From positions 1 through 8,012 of the forward strand of contig JAGLQD010000407.1 of assembly GCA_023136985.1 (NCBI GenBank): a stretch of DNA of 8,012 bases. Reading direction: 5' to 3'. The translations under genes and the position numbers were made by a program. The notes below the pieces were generated by a model that was given only the letters and a program-made list of their open reading frames with translations, was not told the DNA's origin and did no database searches. The DNA comes from Candidatus Sabulitectum sp. (GTDB taxonomy: Bacteria; Fermentibacterota; Fermentibacteria; Fermentibacterales; JCC-6). This document shows, in pieces, positions 1 to 6,217 of this stretch. The first letter of the stretch is position 1. Each line of letters opens with the position of its first letter.

Positions 1-1485
1 AAGCGTGTTCTCGAACGAGTCGAGGAAATATCATGGCATCCCGCATGGGGTCACGAGCGAATGCGGAACATGATGGAAGTACGTCCGGATTGGTGCCTCT
101 CAAGGCAGAGATCCTGGGGGGTCGCTCTCCCTGTCTTCACATGTCCGGATTGCGGTAAACCGGTTTTTGATCATGAGGTGATAGACGCCGTTGCTGATCT
201 GATATCGAAGAAAGGATCCGATATCTGGTTCGAGCTTGATCCATCCGAATTGTTCAAACTTGCAGGCAAAGAAGCTGAATGCCAGTTCTGCGGCGGACGT
301 AATATCGAGAGAGTGGATGACATACTGGATGTATGGTTTGACAGTTCTCTGAGCCATTATAACGTGCTCACAGAAGAATACGGTCTATCCAGGCCAGCCT
401 CGGTATACATTGAGGCTACAGACCAGCACAGAGGCTGGTTCGGAGTGAGTCTTATAACTTCCAATGCCCTGGACCTGTCCCGTCCTGCTGACAACATTAT
501 TACCCATGGTCTTATCCAGGACAAAAAGGGTAAGAAAATGTCCAAGTCGCTTGGCAATGTGATCGCTCCCTCCAAGGTTATCAATGCAAATGGTGCTGAC
601 ATTCTCAGATTGTGGTTTGCCGGCATTGATTACACTTCAGATTTCAGGGCTGATCTAAGTCAGCTCGCAGACTCCAGAGAAGCCTACAGGAAGATCAGAA
701 ATACAACACGATTCATGCTGGGCAATCTGGGAGGCTCTACTGGAGTAATGCCTGACCCTTCAGGTTTCACCGGTCTTGACCGGTACATATGGCTCAGGTT
801 TAGAAAACTCATGGCCTTCTGCCTGGAGGAGTACAGGAAATTCCAGTTCCACAGAGTTTATCGGGAGCTGAGGAATTTTATGGTAATTGAGCTTTCCGGA
901 TTGTATCTGGATGCAAGAAAAGACAGATTGTACTGTGATCCTGTGGATAGCTCTGCAAGAAAAGCAACAGTGGAGATTCTGGGATGGCTTACAGTTGAGC
1001 TCACGCGATTGCTTGCACCACTTATTCCATTCACAGCGGAAGATATCTGGGATCATGTTCCGGAGAATCTTAAAAAATCAGAGAGTATTCATCTGGAACT
1101 TTTCACTCAGGATTCTGCCTTGACTCCAGAAGAAGAACTGGAGTTGTCTTCCTGGTCAGCCTACCTTGATGTAAGAAAGACCGTTCTCAAACATCTTGAA
1201 GAACAGCGTGCTGAAGGAATAATTGGCGGTGGGCTTGACGCTCATGTTTACCTGACGCTTCCCGAGGAAATGCAGGAAAGTGCACTTGGCGAAGACTGGT
1301 CTGATTTCCTTATAGTATCAAAAGCTCTTATTGCCACCGGAGAGACCCTTCAGGTTAGCACAGTGAAGGCCGAAGGTGGAAAGTGCCAGAGATGCTGGAA
1401 GATCATTCCTGAGGTGGGAACCCATTCGTATGCGGATGATGTATGCCACAGGTGCGGGAAGGTTCTGGAAACAATTGAAAAGTAA
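1..1485 (+). CDS. ileS: Isoleucyl-tRNA synthetase, C-terminal part (5' end outside window)
   Basis: Class I aminoacyl-tRNA synthetase that charges tRNA-Ile in the cytoplasm. The frame is open from base 1, so the ATG at 61 is internal and the gene starts upstream. Visible family signatures are SRQRSWGV (class I IleRS core), a DVWFDSS stretch, the DQHRGWF segment, and KMSKS at 535-549, the ATP-binding loop. The anticodon-binding domain follows, with RNTTRFMLGNL at its beginning. The C-terminus has a zinc finger, CQRC at 1384-1395 paired with CHRC at 1444-1455, as in E. coli IleRS. An additional CPDC/CQFC cysteine set lies in the inserted segment near 142-153 and 289-300. About 494 residues are in the window, roughly half the usual 900-1050. 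The TAA stop overlaps the likely lspA start, which suggests translational coupling. The identification is secure. Confidence 0.97.
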   Translation, partial: KRVLERVEEISWHPAWGHERMRNMMEVRPDWCLSRQRSWGVALPVFTCPDCGKPVFDHEVIDAVADLISKKGSDIWFELDPSELFKLAGKEAECQFCGGRNIERVDDILDVWFDSSLSHYNVLTEEYGLSRPASVYIEATDQHRGWFGVSLITSNALDLSRPADNIITHGLIQDKKGKKMSKSLGNVIAPSKVINANGADILRLWFAGIDYTSDFRADLSQLADSREAYRKIRNTTRFMLGNLGGSTGVMPDPSGFTGLDRYIWLRFRKLMAFCLEEYRKFQFHRVYRELRNFMVIELSGLYLDARKDRLYCDPVDSSARKATVEILGWLTVELTRLLAPLIPFTAEDIWDHVPENLKKSESIHLELFTQDSALTPEEELELSSWSAYLDVRKTVLKHLEEQRAEGIIGGGLDAHVYLTLPEEMQESALGEDWSDFLIVSKALIATGETLQVSTVKAEGGKCQRCWKIIPEVGTHSYADDVCHRCGKVLETIEK

Positions 1486-1957
1486 ACCGTTAGCATTTAC
1501 TGCGGCTGTTGTTGTTCTGCTCCTGGATCAGGCAACAAAATTCGCTGCAAGGTATGAACTCATGGAAGGTCATCCTCAGGAGGTTCTCGGTAATTTCTTA
1601 AGGATCGTTCTCAGATACAACTACGGTGCTGCATTCAGCCTTGGCTGGGGAGGACCTGTTTTTCTCTCTGTATTCACAGCTCTGGCTTGTATCTTTCTGA
1701 TAAGATACATGATGAAGGTTAACCACAGGAAGCAATTGCTCTGGTTCGGGGTCATTCTGGGCGGAGCTGTTGGAAATCTTGTTGACAGAATAGCAATGGG
1801 AAAAGTTACTGATTTTATAGATATAGGAATAACCGGGTGGAGATGGCCCACCTTCAATGTAGCTGATATTGCCATCTGTATCGGGGGCATCGCCGTATTT
1901 TTCCTTTTTAAAGGAGCTAGGCGGCTGGAGGTACCCACAAAGGAAACAGAGAAATGA
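1475..1957 (+). CDS. lspA: Lipoprotein signal peptidase (signal peptidase II)
   Basis: Inner-membrane aspartyl protease that removes the signal peptide from diacylglyceryl-modified prolipoproteins. From a TTG start at 1475 the protein is 160 aa, close to E. coli LspA (164 aa). It begins with a short basic N-terminus, then a hydrophobic helix ending in DQATK (D18, K22). The family motifs follow: NYGAAFS from N49, GNLVDR with catalytic D104, and FNVADIAI with catalytic D131. Four membrane helices are expected. The start is uncertain: in-frame ATGs at 1430, 1436 and 1439 would give 172-175 aa but overlap the ileS zinc-finger codons by about 50 nt, and no candidate has a strong Shine-Dalgarno. 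TTG is preferred for length and N-terminal fit. The gene overlaps ileS by 11 nt and arcC by 4 nt (ATGA). An ileS-lspA pair is common in bacteria. Confidence 0.95.
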   Translation: MKSKPLAFTAAVVVLLLDQATKFAARYELMEGHPQEVLGNFLRIVLRYNYGAAFSLGWGGPVFLSVFTALACIFLIRYMMKVNHRKQLLWFGVILGGAVGNLVDRIAMGKVTDFIDIGITGWRWPTFNVADIAICIGGIAVFFLFKGARRLEVPTKETEK

Positions 1958-2898
1958 AGAACACCGGCAGGATAGTTGTTGCTATCGGAGGAAACTCTTT
2001 GATCATTCCCGGTTCCGGCAGAGGTAACAGAGAAACACACGAGGTTGCCCGCACTGTTTGTGAAGAGCTCGCTGCTATTGCAGACATATTCGGCAGTCTT
2101 GTTGTCACCCACGGCAATGGACCCCAGGTGGGCTATGAGCTTATCAGAAATGCACTGGCTGATCACATTATTCCTCGTGACGGAATGGATGCGAATGTTG
2201 CAGCTACCCAGGGAATTATCGGCTATCTGCTACAGCAGGTACTGGGTGATGTTCTTGAAGAGTCAGGTAAGGATATTCCTATTTCGAGTCTGATAACTCA
2301 GGTGGAAGTTAAGGCGGATGACCCCGGGTTTAAGAACCCCACCAAGCCGGTTGGTCCCTTTTATACCGAAGATGAGGCTGGAGACAGGATGAAGTCAAAG
2401 GGATGGATCATGAAGGAAGATGCCGGACGGGGCTGGCGGAGAGTGGTACCTTCCCCCATCCCGAAAAAGATTGTGGAACTCACTACGATCAATACACTTG
2501 TTGAAGCAGGTCAGATAGTGATATGCGCAGGTGGCGGTGGAGTACCAGTTGTCAGGGAAGGCAAAAAGATCAGAGGTGTTGCTGCAGTGATCGACAAAGA
2601 CCATGCCAGCGCCCTTCTTGCTTCCAAGCTGGGAGCACCCACCTTTGTTATCTCAACTGGAGTACCTGAGGTTTACATCAACTTCGGCAAGACGGATCAG
2701 AAGGCTCTTCGCTCAGCAACAGCGAAAGAGATGAAGATGTACATGGATCAGGGTCAGTTCGCGGAGGGTTCCATGAAGCCGAAGATCAGAGCGGCACTGG
2801 GCTTTCTTGATCACGGTGGCTCAAGGGTGGTTATCTCTTCACCTGGCAACCTTATCAGTGCTTTGAACGGTGAAACCGGAACCACTATTACAAACTGA
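1954..2898 (+). CDS. arcC: Carbamate kinase
   Basis: Cytoplasmic amino-acid-kinase-fold enzyme that interconverts carbamoyl phosphate plus ADP with ATP plus carbamate (ammonia and CO2). It is the ATP-yielding last step of arginine, agmatine or purine-derived carbamoyl-phosphate catabolism. The 314-aa length matches the family (about 310). Visible signatures are the N-terminal AIGGNSL nucleotide/phosphate loop (G12, G13, N14), THGNGPQVG, the AVIDKDHASALLA segment with D214, K215 and D216 (K215 at the position of a catalytic lysine in the family), and FAEGSMKPKIRAA near the C-terminus. The start is well fixed: its ATG overlaps the lspA TGA, with AAAGGA about 9 nt upstream. No arcA, arcB or ptcA neighbour is present, so the carbamoyl phosphate donor is encoded elsewhere. 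A stem-loop follows the stop. Acetylglutamate or UMP kinase is unlikely given the DKDHAS motif. Confidence 0.95.
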   Translation: MKNTGRIVVAIGGNSLIIPGSGRGNRETHEVARTVCEELAAIADIFGSLVVTHGNGPQVGYELIRNALADHIIPRDGMDANVAATQGIIGYLLQQVLGDVLEESGKDIPISSLITQVEVKADDPGFKNPTKPVGPFYTEDEAGDRMKSKGWIMKEDAGRGWRRVVPSPIPKKIVELTTINTLVEAGQIVICAGGGGVPVVREGKKIRGVAAVIDKDHASALLASKLGAPTFVISTGVPEVYINFGKTDQKALRSATAKEMKMYMDQGQFAEGSMKPKIRAALGFLDHGGSRVVISSPGNLISALNGETGTTITN

Positions 2899-2910
2899 GC
2901 AGGAATAGAG

Positions 2911-2935
2911 CGGGAGGGGCAAAAATACCCTCCCG
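2911..2935 (+). terminator. GC-rich stem-loop after arcC, possible terminator lacking a U-tract
   Basis: CGGGAGGG (2911-2918) and CCCTCCCG (2928-2935) form a perfect 8-bp stem around a 9-nt A-rich loop, 12 nt after the arcC stop and just before the next promoter. The position suggests the end of the ileS-lspA-arcC transcript. However, the 3' flank (ACATGG) has no run of T, so classic intrinsic termination is doubtful. It could instead be a 3'-end stabilising hairpin or a U-independent terminator. Confidence 0.5.
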
Positions 2936-2953
2936 ACATGGTGGCCATAACAC

Positions 2954-2983
2954 TTGACAGTTAAACGTTGGATAGGCTATTAT
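2954..2983 (+). promoter_or_regulatory. Sigma70-type promoter for tRNA-Val and probably thrS operon
   Basis: A consensus -35 box TTGACA (2954-2959) is followed, after an 18-nt spacer, by TATTAT (2978-2983), a 5/6 match to the -10 consensus. The start of transcription would fall near 2990, giving a leader of about 30 nt before the tRNA. No other convincing promoter lies between the tRNA and thrS, so this is the best candidate promoter for the downstream block. Confidence 0.75.
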
Positions 2984-3020
2984 CGGCGCAGTGAAAAAGA
3001 CATCTTTGAATGGTTACGGT

Positions 3021-3097
3021 GGGCGATTAGCTCAGTTGGTTAGAGTGCTTGCTTGACATGCAAGAAGTCACCGGTTCGATTCCAGTATCGCCCACCA
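3021..3097 (+). tRNA. tRNA-Val (anticodon GAC)
   Basis: A full cloverleaf of 77 nt with encoded CCA. The acceptor stem is GGGCGAT (3021-3027) with ATCGCCC (3087-3093), discriminator A3094 and CCA 3095-3097. The D stem is GCTC (3030-3033) with GAGT (3043-3046), and the loop contains GG. The anticodon stem is CTTGC (3048-3052) with GCAAG (3060-3064), and the loop TTGACAT places GAC at 3055-3057, reading valine codon GUC and wobbling to GUU. The variable loop has 5 nt. The T arm is ACCGG, TTCGATT, CCAGT and contains one C-A mismatch (3072/3084). The three leader bases GGT before the tRNA could pair with the discriminator and CC of the 3' end, extending the acceptor helix in the precursor. Confidence 0.96.
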
Positions 3098-3121
3098 TAT
3101 TGTTTTGATAAATGAGATCAT

Positions 3122-3127
3122 GGAGAT
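3122..3127 (+). promoter_or_regulatory. Shine-Dalgarno that places the thrS start at TTG 3133
   Basis: GGAGAT lies with its GGAG 7 nt before TTG 3133. The upstream in-frame ATG at 3112 has only T/A-rich sequence before it, no Shine-Dalgarno, and sits 14 nt after the tRNA 3' end, leaving little room for a ribosome once the tRNA is processed. Confidence 0.7.
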
Positions 3128-3132
3128 ATAAA

Positions 3133-5079
3133 TTGAGTGATAATGTCCGTATAATATTCCCTGACCACAGTTCACGGGAAATAGACAAAGGGTCTACTGG
3201 TCGCGATGTGGCTGCTTCCATTTCAAAGGGGCTTGCAAAGAAAGCTATTGCCTATGAACTGGATGGAGAACTGTACGATCTAACAAGCCTGATTCTTCGT
3301 GACGGCAGTATCAGAATAGTAACAGCGGAAGACGACGAATCTATCCAGATGATCCGGCACAGCGCTGCTCATCTTTTGGCAGCGGCTGTTCTTGAGTTGT
3401 ATCCGGATTCAAAATTTGGTATTGGACCTGCAATCGAGAACGGTTTCTACTACGATATGGAGATCCCCGGATTTAAGGGAGATAAGGACCTGGAAGCAAT
3501 TCGGTCCAGGATGAAAAGACTCATCAAAAAGAACATCCGTTTTGAAAGAAGGGAATTATCTTATCTTGAGGCTTTGGAGCTCTTTACAGCTCAAGATGAG
3601 AGATTTAAGATCGAACTGCTGAATGAGATCAAGGATACTGGTGAAACCATTTCAGTTTACACACTGGGCGGGTTCACGGATCTCTGCAGAGGTCCCCATG
3701 TACCATCAACAAAATTTCTTGCAAGTTTCGAGTTGCTGAGTGTAGCCGGTGCTTACTGGCGGGGCAGTGAAGAGAACGAGATGCTCACCCGCATTTATGG
3801 CACAGCATTTCATTCCAGAGAGGATCTGGAATCCCATCTGAGTTTTCTGGAGGAAGCGAAGAAAAGAGATCACAGGAAACTTGGGGTGGAGCTGGAGTTA
3901 TTCAGCTCTAAGGGCATGGGTGGTGCTGGATTCGTCTACTGGTTGCCCAAGGGAACCATTGTGAAGGAGAATCTGGAGAATCTCTGGAAGGATGCTCACA
4001 GGCAGGCTGGCTATCAGTTGGTCAGTACACCGCACATAGCTCCGGTTGAACTCTGGAAAATCTCCGGGCACTACGATTACTACAGAGATAACATGTATTT
4101 CACTGAGGTGGAGAACGGAGAGTATGCCCTTAAGCCCATGAACTGTCCGGGGCACATAATAGTTTACAGGAATTCGAAGCGGTCGTATAAAGAGTTGCCA
4201 ATGCGAATTGCCGAACTGGGAACGGTTTACCGTTATGAGCGAAGTGGTGCTCTTCACGGGTTGATGCGAGTAAGAGGTTTCACAGTTGATGATGGTCATA
4301 TCTTCTGTACAGCCGACCAGATCGTTTCAGAAATTCAGGATGTTGTTCGGTTCGCCCTCTATTTCTTGAAGCTGTTTGATTTCGGATACAAAATTGAGCT
4401 TTCACTGATGGATCCTTCAGATCCCGAACACTATGCCGGCGAACCGGAAGACTGGGCAAAGGTAGAACCATTGCTTGCGCAGGCTCTTGATGATATGGAC
4501 GAAGACTACAAAACTGTGATCGGTGAAGCTGCATTCTACGGACCTAAGATTGATATAAAGCTTCGTGATGCTCTTGGACGATACTGGCAGGGACCAACTG
4601 TTCAGTTCGACTTTAACATTCCAGGCAGATTTGATCTGGAATACATCGGTGCTGACGGAGCTTCCCACAGGGTATATATGGTACACAGAGCCTTGTTAGG
4701 ATCAGTAGAAAGATTCATAGGCAATCTCATCGAGCACTACACCGGTAATTTCCCGGGTTGGCTCGCACCGGTTCAGCTTATTATCTTACCGATTACTTCC
4801 GTACAAAATGATTTTGCGGAAAGACTTTATAATAAAGCTGTGGATGCCGGTTTGCGATGCGAACTTGACAACCGCAGTGAGACGATTGGTTACAGGATTC
4901 GAGGCGCAGAAACCGGCAAAGTGCCCTATATGTTCATTGTCGGTCAGCGCGAGGAGGAATCTGAAACAGTGGCCATTCGCAGACATGGTGAGGGCGACAT
5001 CGGCACTCTGTCCATTGATGAGGCAGTAAAAGTTGTTGTTGATGCCTGCACCAGGCCTGCATTGCCGGAACGGAGGTAG
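3133..5079 (+). CDS. thrS: Threonyl-tRNA synthetase
   Basis: Cytoplasmic class II synthetase that charges tRNA-Thr and edits mischarged Ser-tRNA-Thr. From TTG 3133 it has 648 aa (E. coli 642), and the N-terminus aligns with the family. Domains in order are TGS (about 1-62), the editing domain with H76xxxH80 and C185xxxH189 (equivalents of E. coli H73, H77, C182, H186), the catalytic core, and the C-terminal anticodon-binding domain (from about residue 540). The core zinc ligands are C338 (MNCPGH), H389 (DDGH) and H518 (VHRALLGS). Motif 2 is RYERSGALHGLMRVRG and motif 3 is around LGSVERFIG. No editing or catalytic residue is missing. The alternative start ATG 3112 would add 7 residues but lacks a Shine-Dalgarno. 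The last codons contain the infC ribosome-binding site. No T-box or anticodon-mimic operator is visible before the gene. Confidence 0.97.
   Translation: MSDNVRIIFPDHSSREIDKGSTGRDVAASISKGLAKKAIAYELDGELYDLTSLILRDGSIRIVTAEDDESIQMIRHSAAHLLAAAVLELYPDSKFGIGPAIENGFYYDMEIPGFKGDKDLEAIRSRMKRLIKKNIRFERRELSYLEALELFTAQDERFKIELLNEIKDTGETISVYTLGGFTDLCRGPHVPSTKFLASFELLSVAGAYWRGSEENEMLTRIYGTAFHSREDLESHLSFLEEAKKRDHRKLGVELELFSSKGMGGAGFVYWLPKGTIVKENLENLWKDAHRQAGYQLVSTPHIAPVELWKISGHYDYYRDNMYFTEVENGEYALKPMNCPGHIIVYRNSKRSYKELPMRIAELGTVYRYERSGALHGLMRVRGFTVDDGHIFCTADQIVSEIQDVVRFALYFLKLFDFGYKIELSLMDPSDPEHYAGEPEDWAKVEPLLAQALDDMDEDYKTVIGEAAFYGPKIDIKLRDALGRYWQGPTVQFDFNIPGRFDLEYIGADGASHRVYMVHRALLGSVERFIGNLIEHYTGNFPGWLAPVQLIILPITSVQNDFAERLYNKAVDAGLRCELDNRSETIGYRIRGAETGKVPYMFIVGQREEESETVAIRRHGEGDIGTLSIDEAVKVVVDACTRPALPERR
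5072..5076 (+). promoter_or_regulatory. Shine-Dalgarno of infC, inside the 3' end of thrS
   Basis: GGAGG overlaps the last two sense codons of thrS, directly before its TAG, and stands 9 nt before ATC 5086. A full-strength site at ideal spacing from a non-canonical codon is the main evidence that infC starts at ATC. It also suggests coupling of infC translation to termination on thrS. Confidence 0.85.
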
Positions 5080-5085
5080 TTAGAA

Positions 5086-5607
5086 ATCGCAAACTCCACC
5101 CGTGTTAATGGTGAGATCAGAAGTCAGAAAGTCAGACTTATTGATCAGGATGGGGAGCATGTAGGAGTGCTTGATTACGCCAGGGCTATGGAAATGGCCG
5201 GCACGGCTGATCTTGACCTTGTAGAGATAAGTGGAGCCAGTGATCCGCCTGTTTGCAGGATAATGGATTATGGCAAATATCGGTATCAGTTGAATCGGAA
5301 AGAGAGAGAAGCCAGGAAGAAGCAGCATTCCGGCGGATTGAAGGAAGTTAAGTTTCGACCGAATACCGATACCCACGATTATAATTTTAAGATGAGGCAT
5401 GCCAGAGATTTTCTTGAAGCCAGGCACAAAGTAAAGGCAACAGTGGTTTTTCGCGGAAGACAGATGGTTTACAAGGATCAGGGCTATGATCTTTTAAGCC
5501 GCCTTTCAGCCGATTTGGAAGATCTTGCACAGATAGAAAGAAAGCCAGTTATGGAAGGCAGGTTTCTTACAATGATACTTGCCCCCAGACGGGAAAAGAA
5601 CACTTAG
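5086..5607 (+). CDS. infC: Translation initiation factor IF-3, with an ATC start codon
   Basis: IF3 binds the 30S subunit, prevents premature 50S joining and enforces start-codon and initiator-tRNA selection. The frame carries the conserved N-terminal segment RVNGEIRSQKVRLID, the signature PPVCRIMDYGKYRY linking the domains, KEVKFRPNTDTHDYNFK, and a C-terminal domain. From ATC 5086 it has 173 aa (family about 170-180). The first ATG/GTG/TTG in frame is GTG 5167, which would delete the conserved RVN...RLID region, so it is rejected. Between the thrS TAG and 5167 there is no ATG, GTG or TTG. ATC 5086 has GGAGG 9 nt upstream, and starting there gives the typical short leader before RVN. E. coli infC uses ATT, and IF3 represses its own non-canonical start. 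The same autoregulation is inferred here. The gene ends in tandem TAG TAG. Confidence 0.95.
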   Translation: MANSTRVNGEIRSQKVRLIDQDGEHVGVLDYARAMEMAGTADLDLVEISGASDPPVCRIMDYGKYRYQLNRKEREARKKQHSGGLKEVKFRPNTDTHDYNFKMRHARDFLEARHKVKATVVFRGRQMVYKDQGYDLLSRLSADLEDLAQIERKPVMEGRFLTMILAPRREKNT

Positions 5608-5630
5608 TAGCAGAAGAGACGGGGATCAAT

Positions 5631-5825
5631 ATGCCTAAGATGAAGACTCACAAGGGTGCTGCGAAGCGCTTCAAAAAGACAGGAACCGGTAAGATCCGTG
5701 TTAGACACAGTCATGCCGGACACATTAAAACAAAGAAGAGTAGCAAGCGGAAACGCAAATTGCGCACAGCAGGAATCGCATCACCCTCCGATACCAAGCG
5801 CATGAGAGTTCTCCTGCCCAAGTAA
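5631..5825 (+). CDS. rpmI: 50S ribosomal protein L35
   Basis: Small, very basic large-subunit protein of 64 aa, the usual L35 length. It begins with the hallmark MPKMKTHKGAAKRFKKTGTGK and continues with a Lys/Arg-rich core (HIKTKKSSKRKRKLR), ending in MRVLLPK. GGGGAT at 5621-5626 serves as the ribosome-binding site. It lies 23 nt after infC and 18 nt before rplT in the near-universal infC-rpmI-rplT order. L35 is usually made with L20, and in E. coli L20 represses both. No L20-binding pseudoknot could be recognised by eye here. Confidence 0.97.
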   Translation: MPKMKTHKGAAKRFKKTGTGKIRVRHSHAGHIKTKKSSKRKRKLRTAGIASPSDTKRMRVLLPK

Positions 5826-5843
5826 CAGCGGAGGCTGAAAAAA

Positions 5844-6197
5844 ATGAGTAGAGTAAGAAACGCCGTTGCAAGGCACAAAAGACACAAGAAGGTACTTAAA
5901 GCTGCCAAGGGCAATGTTGGAGGAAGGCGCAAGCTGTATACAGTTGCTGCGGATGCCAACAAGAAAGCTATGGAGTATCAGTACAGGGATAGAAGGAACA
6001 AAAAGAGAAATTTCAGAGCCCTCTGGATAACTCGTATTAATGCTGCGGCCAGAGAGCATGGAGTAAGCTACAGTGTTTTGATAAACGGTCTTTCCAAGGC
6101 CGGGGTACTTATTGACAGAAAAATGCTTGCAGATCTTGCTGTGAAGGATCCTGTGGCTTTCGGCAAAGTTGTCGAGGTTGCCAGAAAGGGTCTTTAG
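5844..6197 (+). CDS. rplT: 50S ribosomal protein L20
   Basis: Early-assembly 23S rRNA-binding protein of 117 aa, the standard length. It has the long basic N-terminal extension (VARHKRHKKVLKAAKGN), then YRDRRNKKRNFRALWITRIN, INAAAREHGVSYS, and the C-terminal LADLAVKDPVAFGKVVE. GGAGG at 5830-5834 is 9 nt before the ATG. The N-terminus SRVRNAVARHK and the NFRALWI segment look more like FCB-group L20s than proteobacterial ones, a weak taxonomic hint. In other bacteria L20 is the autogenous repressor of this operon. The stop is a tandem TAG TAG, as in infC. Confidence 0.97.
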   Translation: MSRVRNAVARHKRHKKVLKAAKGNVGGRRKLYTVAADANKKAMEYQYRDRRNKKRNFRALWITRINAAAREHGVSYSVLINGLSKAGVLIDRKMLADLAVKDPVAFGKVVEVARKGL

Positions 6198-6204
6198 TAG
6201 ACTA

Positions 6205-6210
6205 GGGAGG
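6205..6210 (+). promoter_or_regulatory. Shine-Dalgarno that favours the TTG 6218 start
   Basis: GGGAGG lies 7 nt before TTG 6218 but 13 nt before ATG 6224, so the TTG has the better spacing. The two choices differ by only two residues. Confidence 0.6.
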
Positions 6211-6217
6211 CTTTCCA

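Noticed and set aside
1782..1787. TTGACA inside lspA as a promoter -35 box for arcC
   Set aside because: It encodes the conserved LVDR motif, and no good -10 lies 16-18 nt downstream; the nearest TATAGA is about 28 nt away.
1621..2166. 181-aa minus-strand open frame across the lspA-arcC junction
   Set aside because: Both sense-strand genes have intact catalytic motifs; this is a complementary-strand artefact.
3053..3058. TTGACA in the tRNA anticodon loop as a promoter for thrS
   Set aside because: It is the anticodon loop itself, and no -10 box follows at suitable spacing.
3098..3132. T-box or anticodon-mimic operator before thrS
   Set aside because: Only 35 nt separate the tRNA and the start codon, with no hairpin or T-box consensus visible.
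5167..5607. GTG 5167 as the start of infC
   Set aside because: It would remove the conserved RVN...VRLID part of the IF3 N-domain. The ATC at 5086 has a strong ribosome-binding site and gives the family length.
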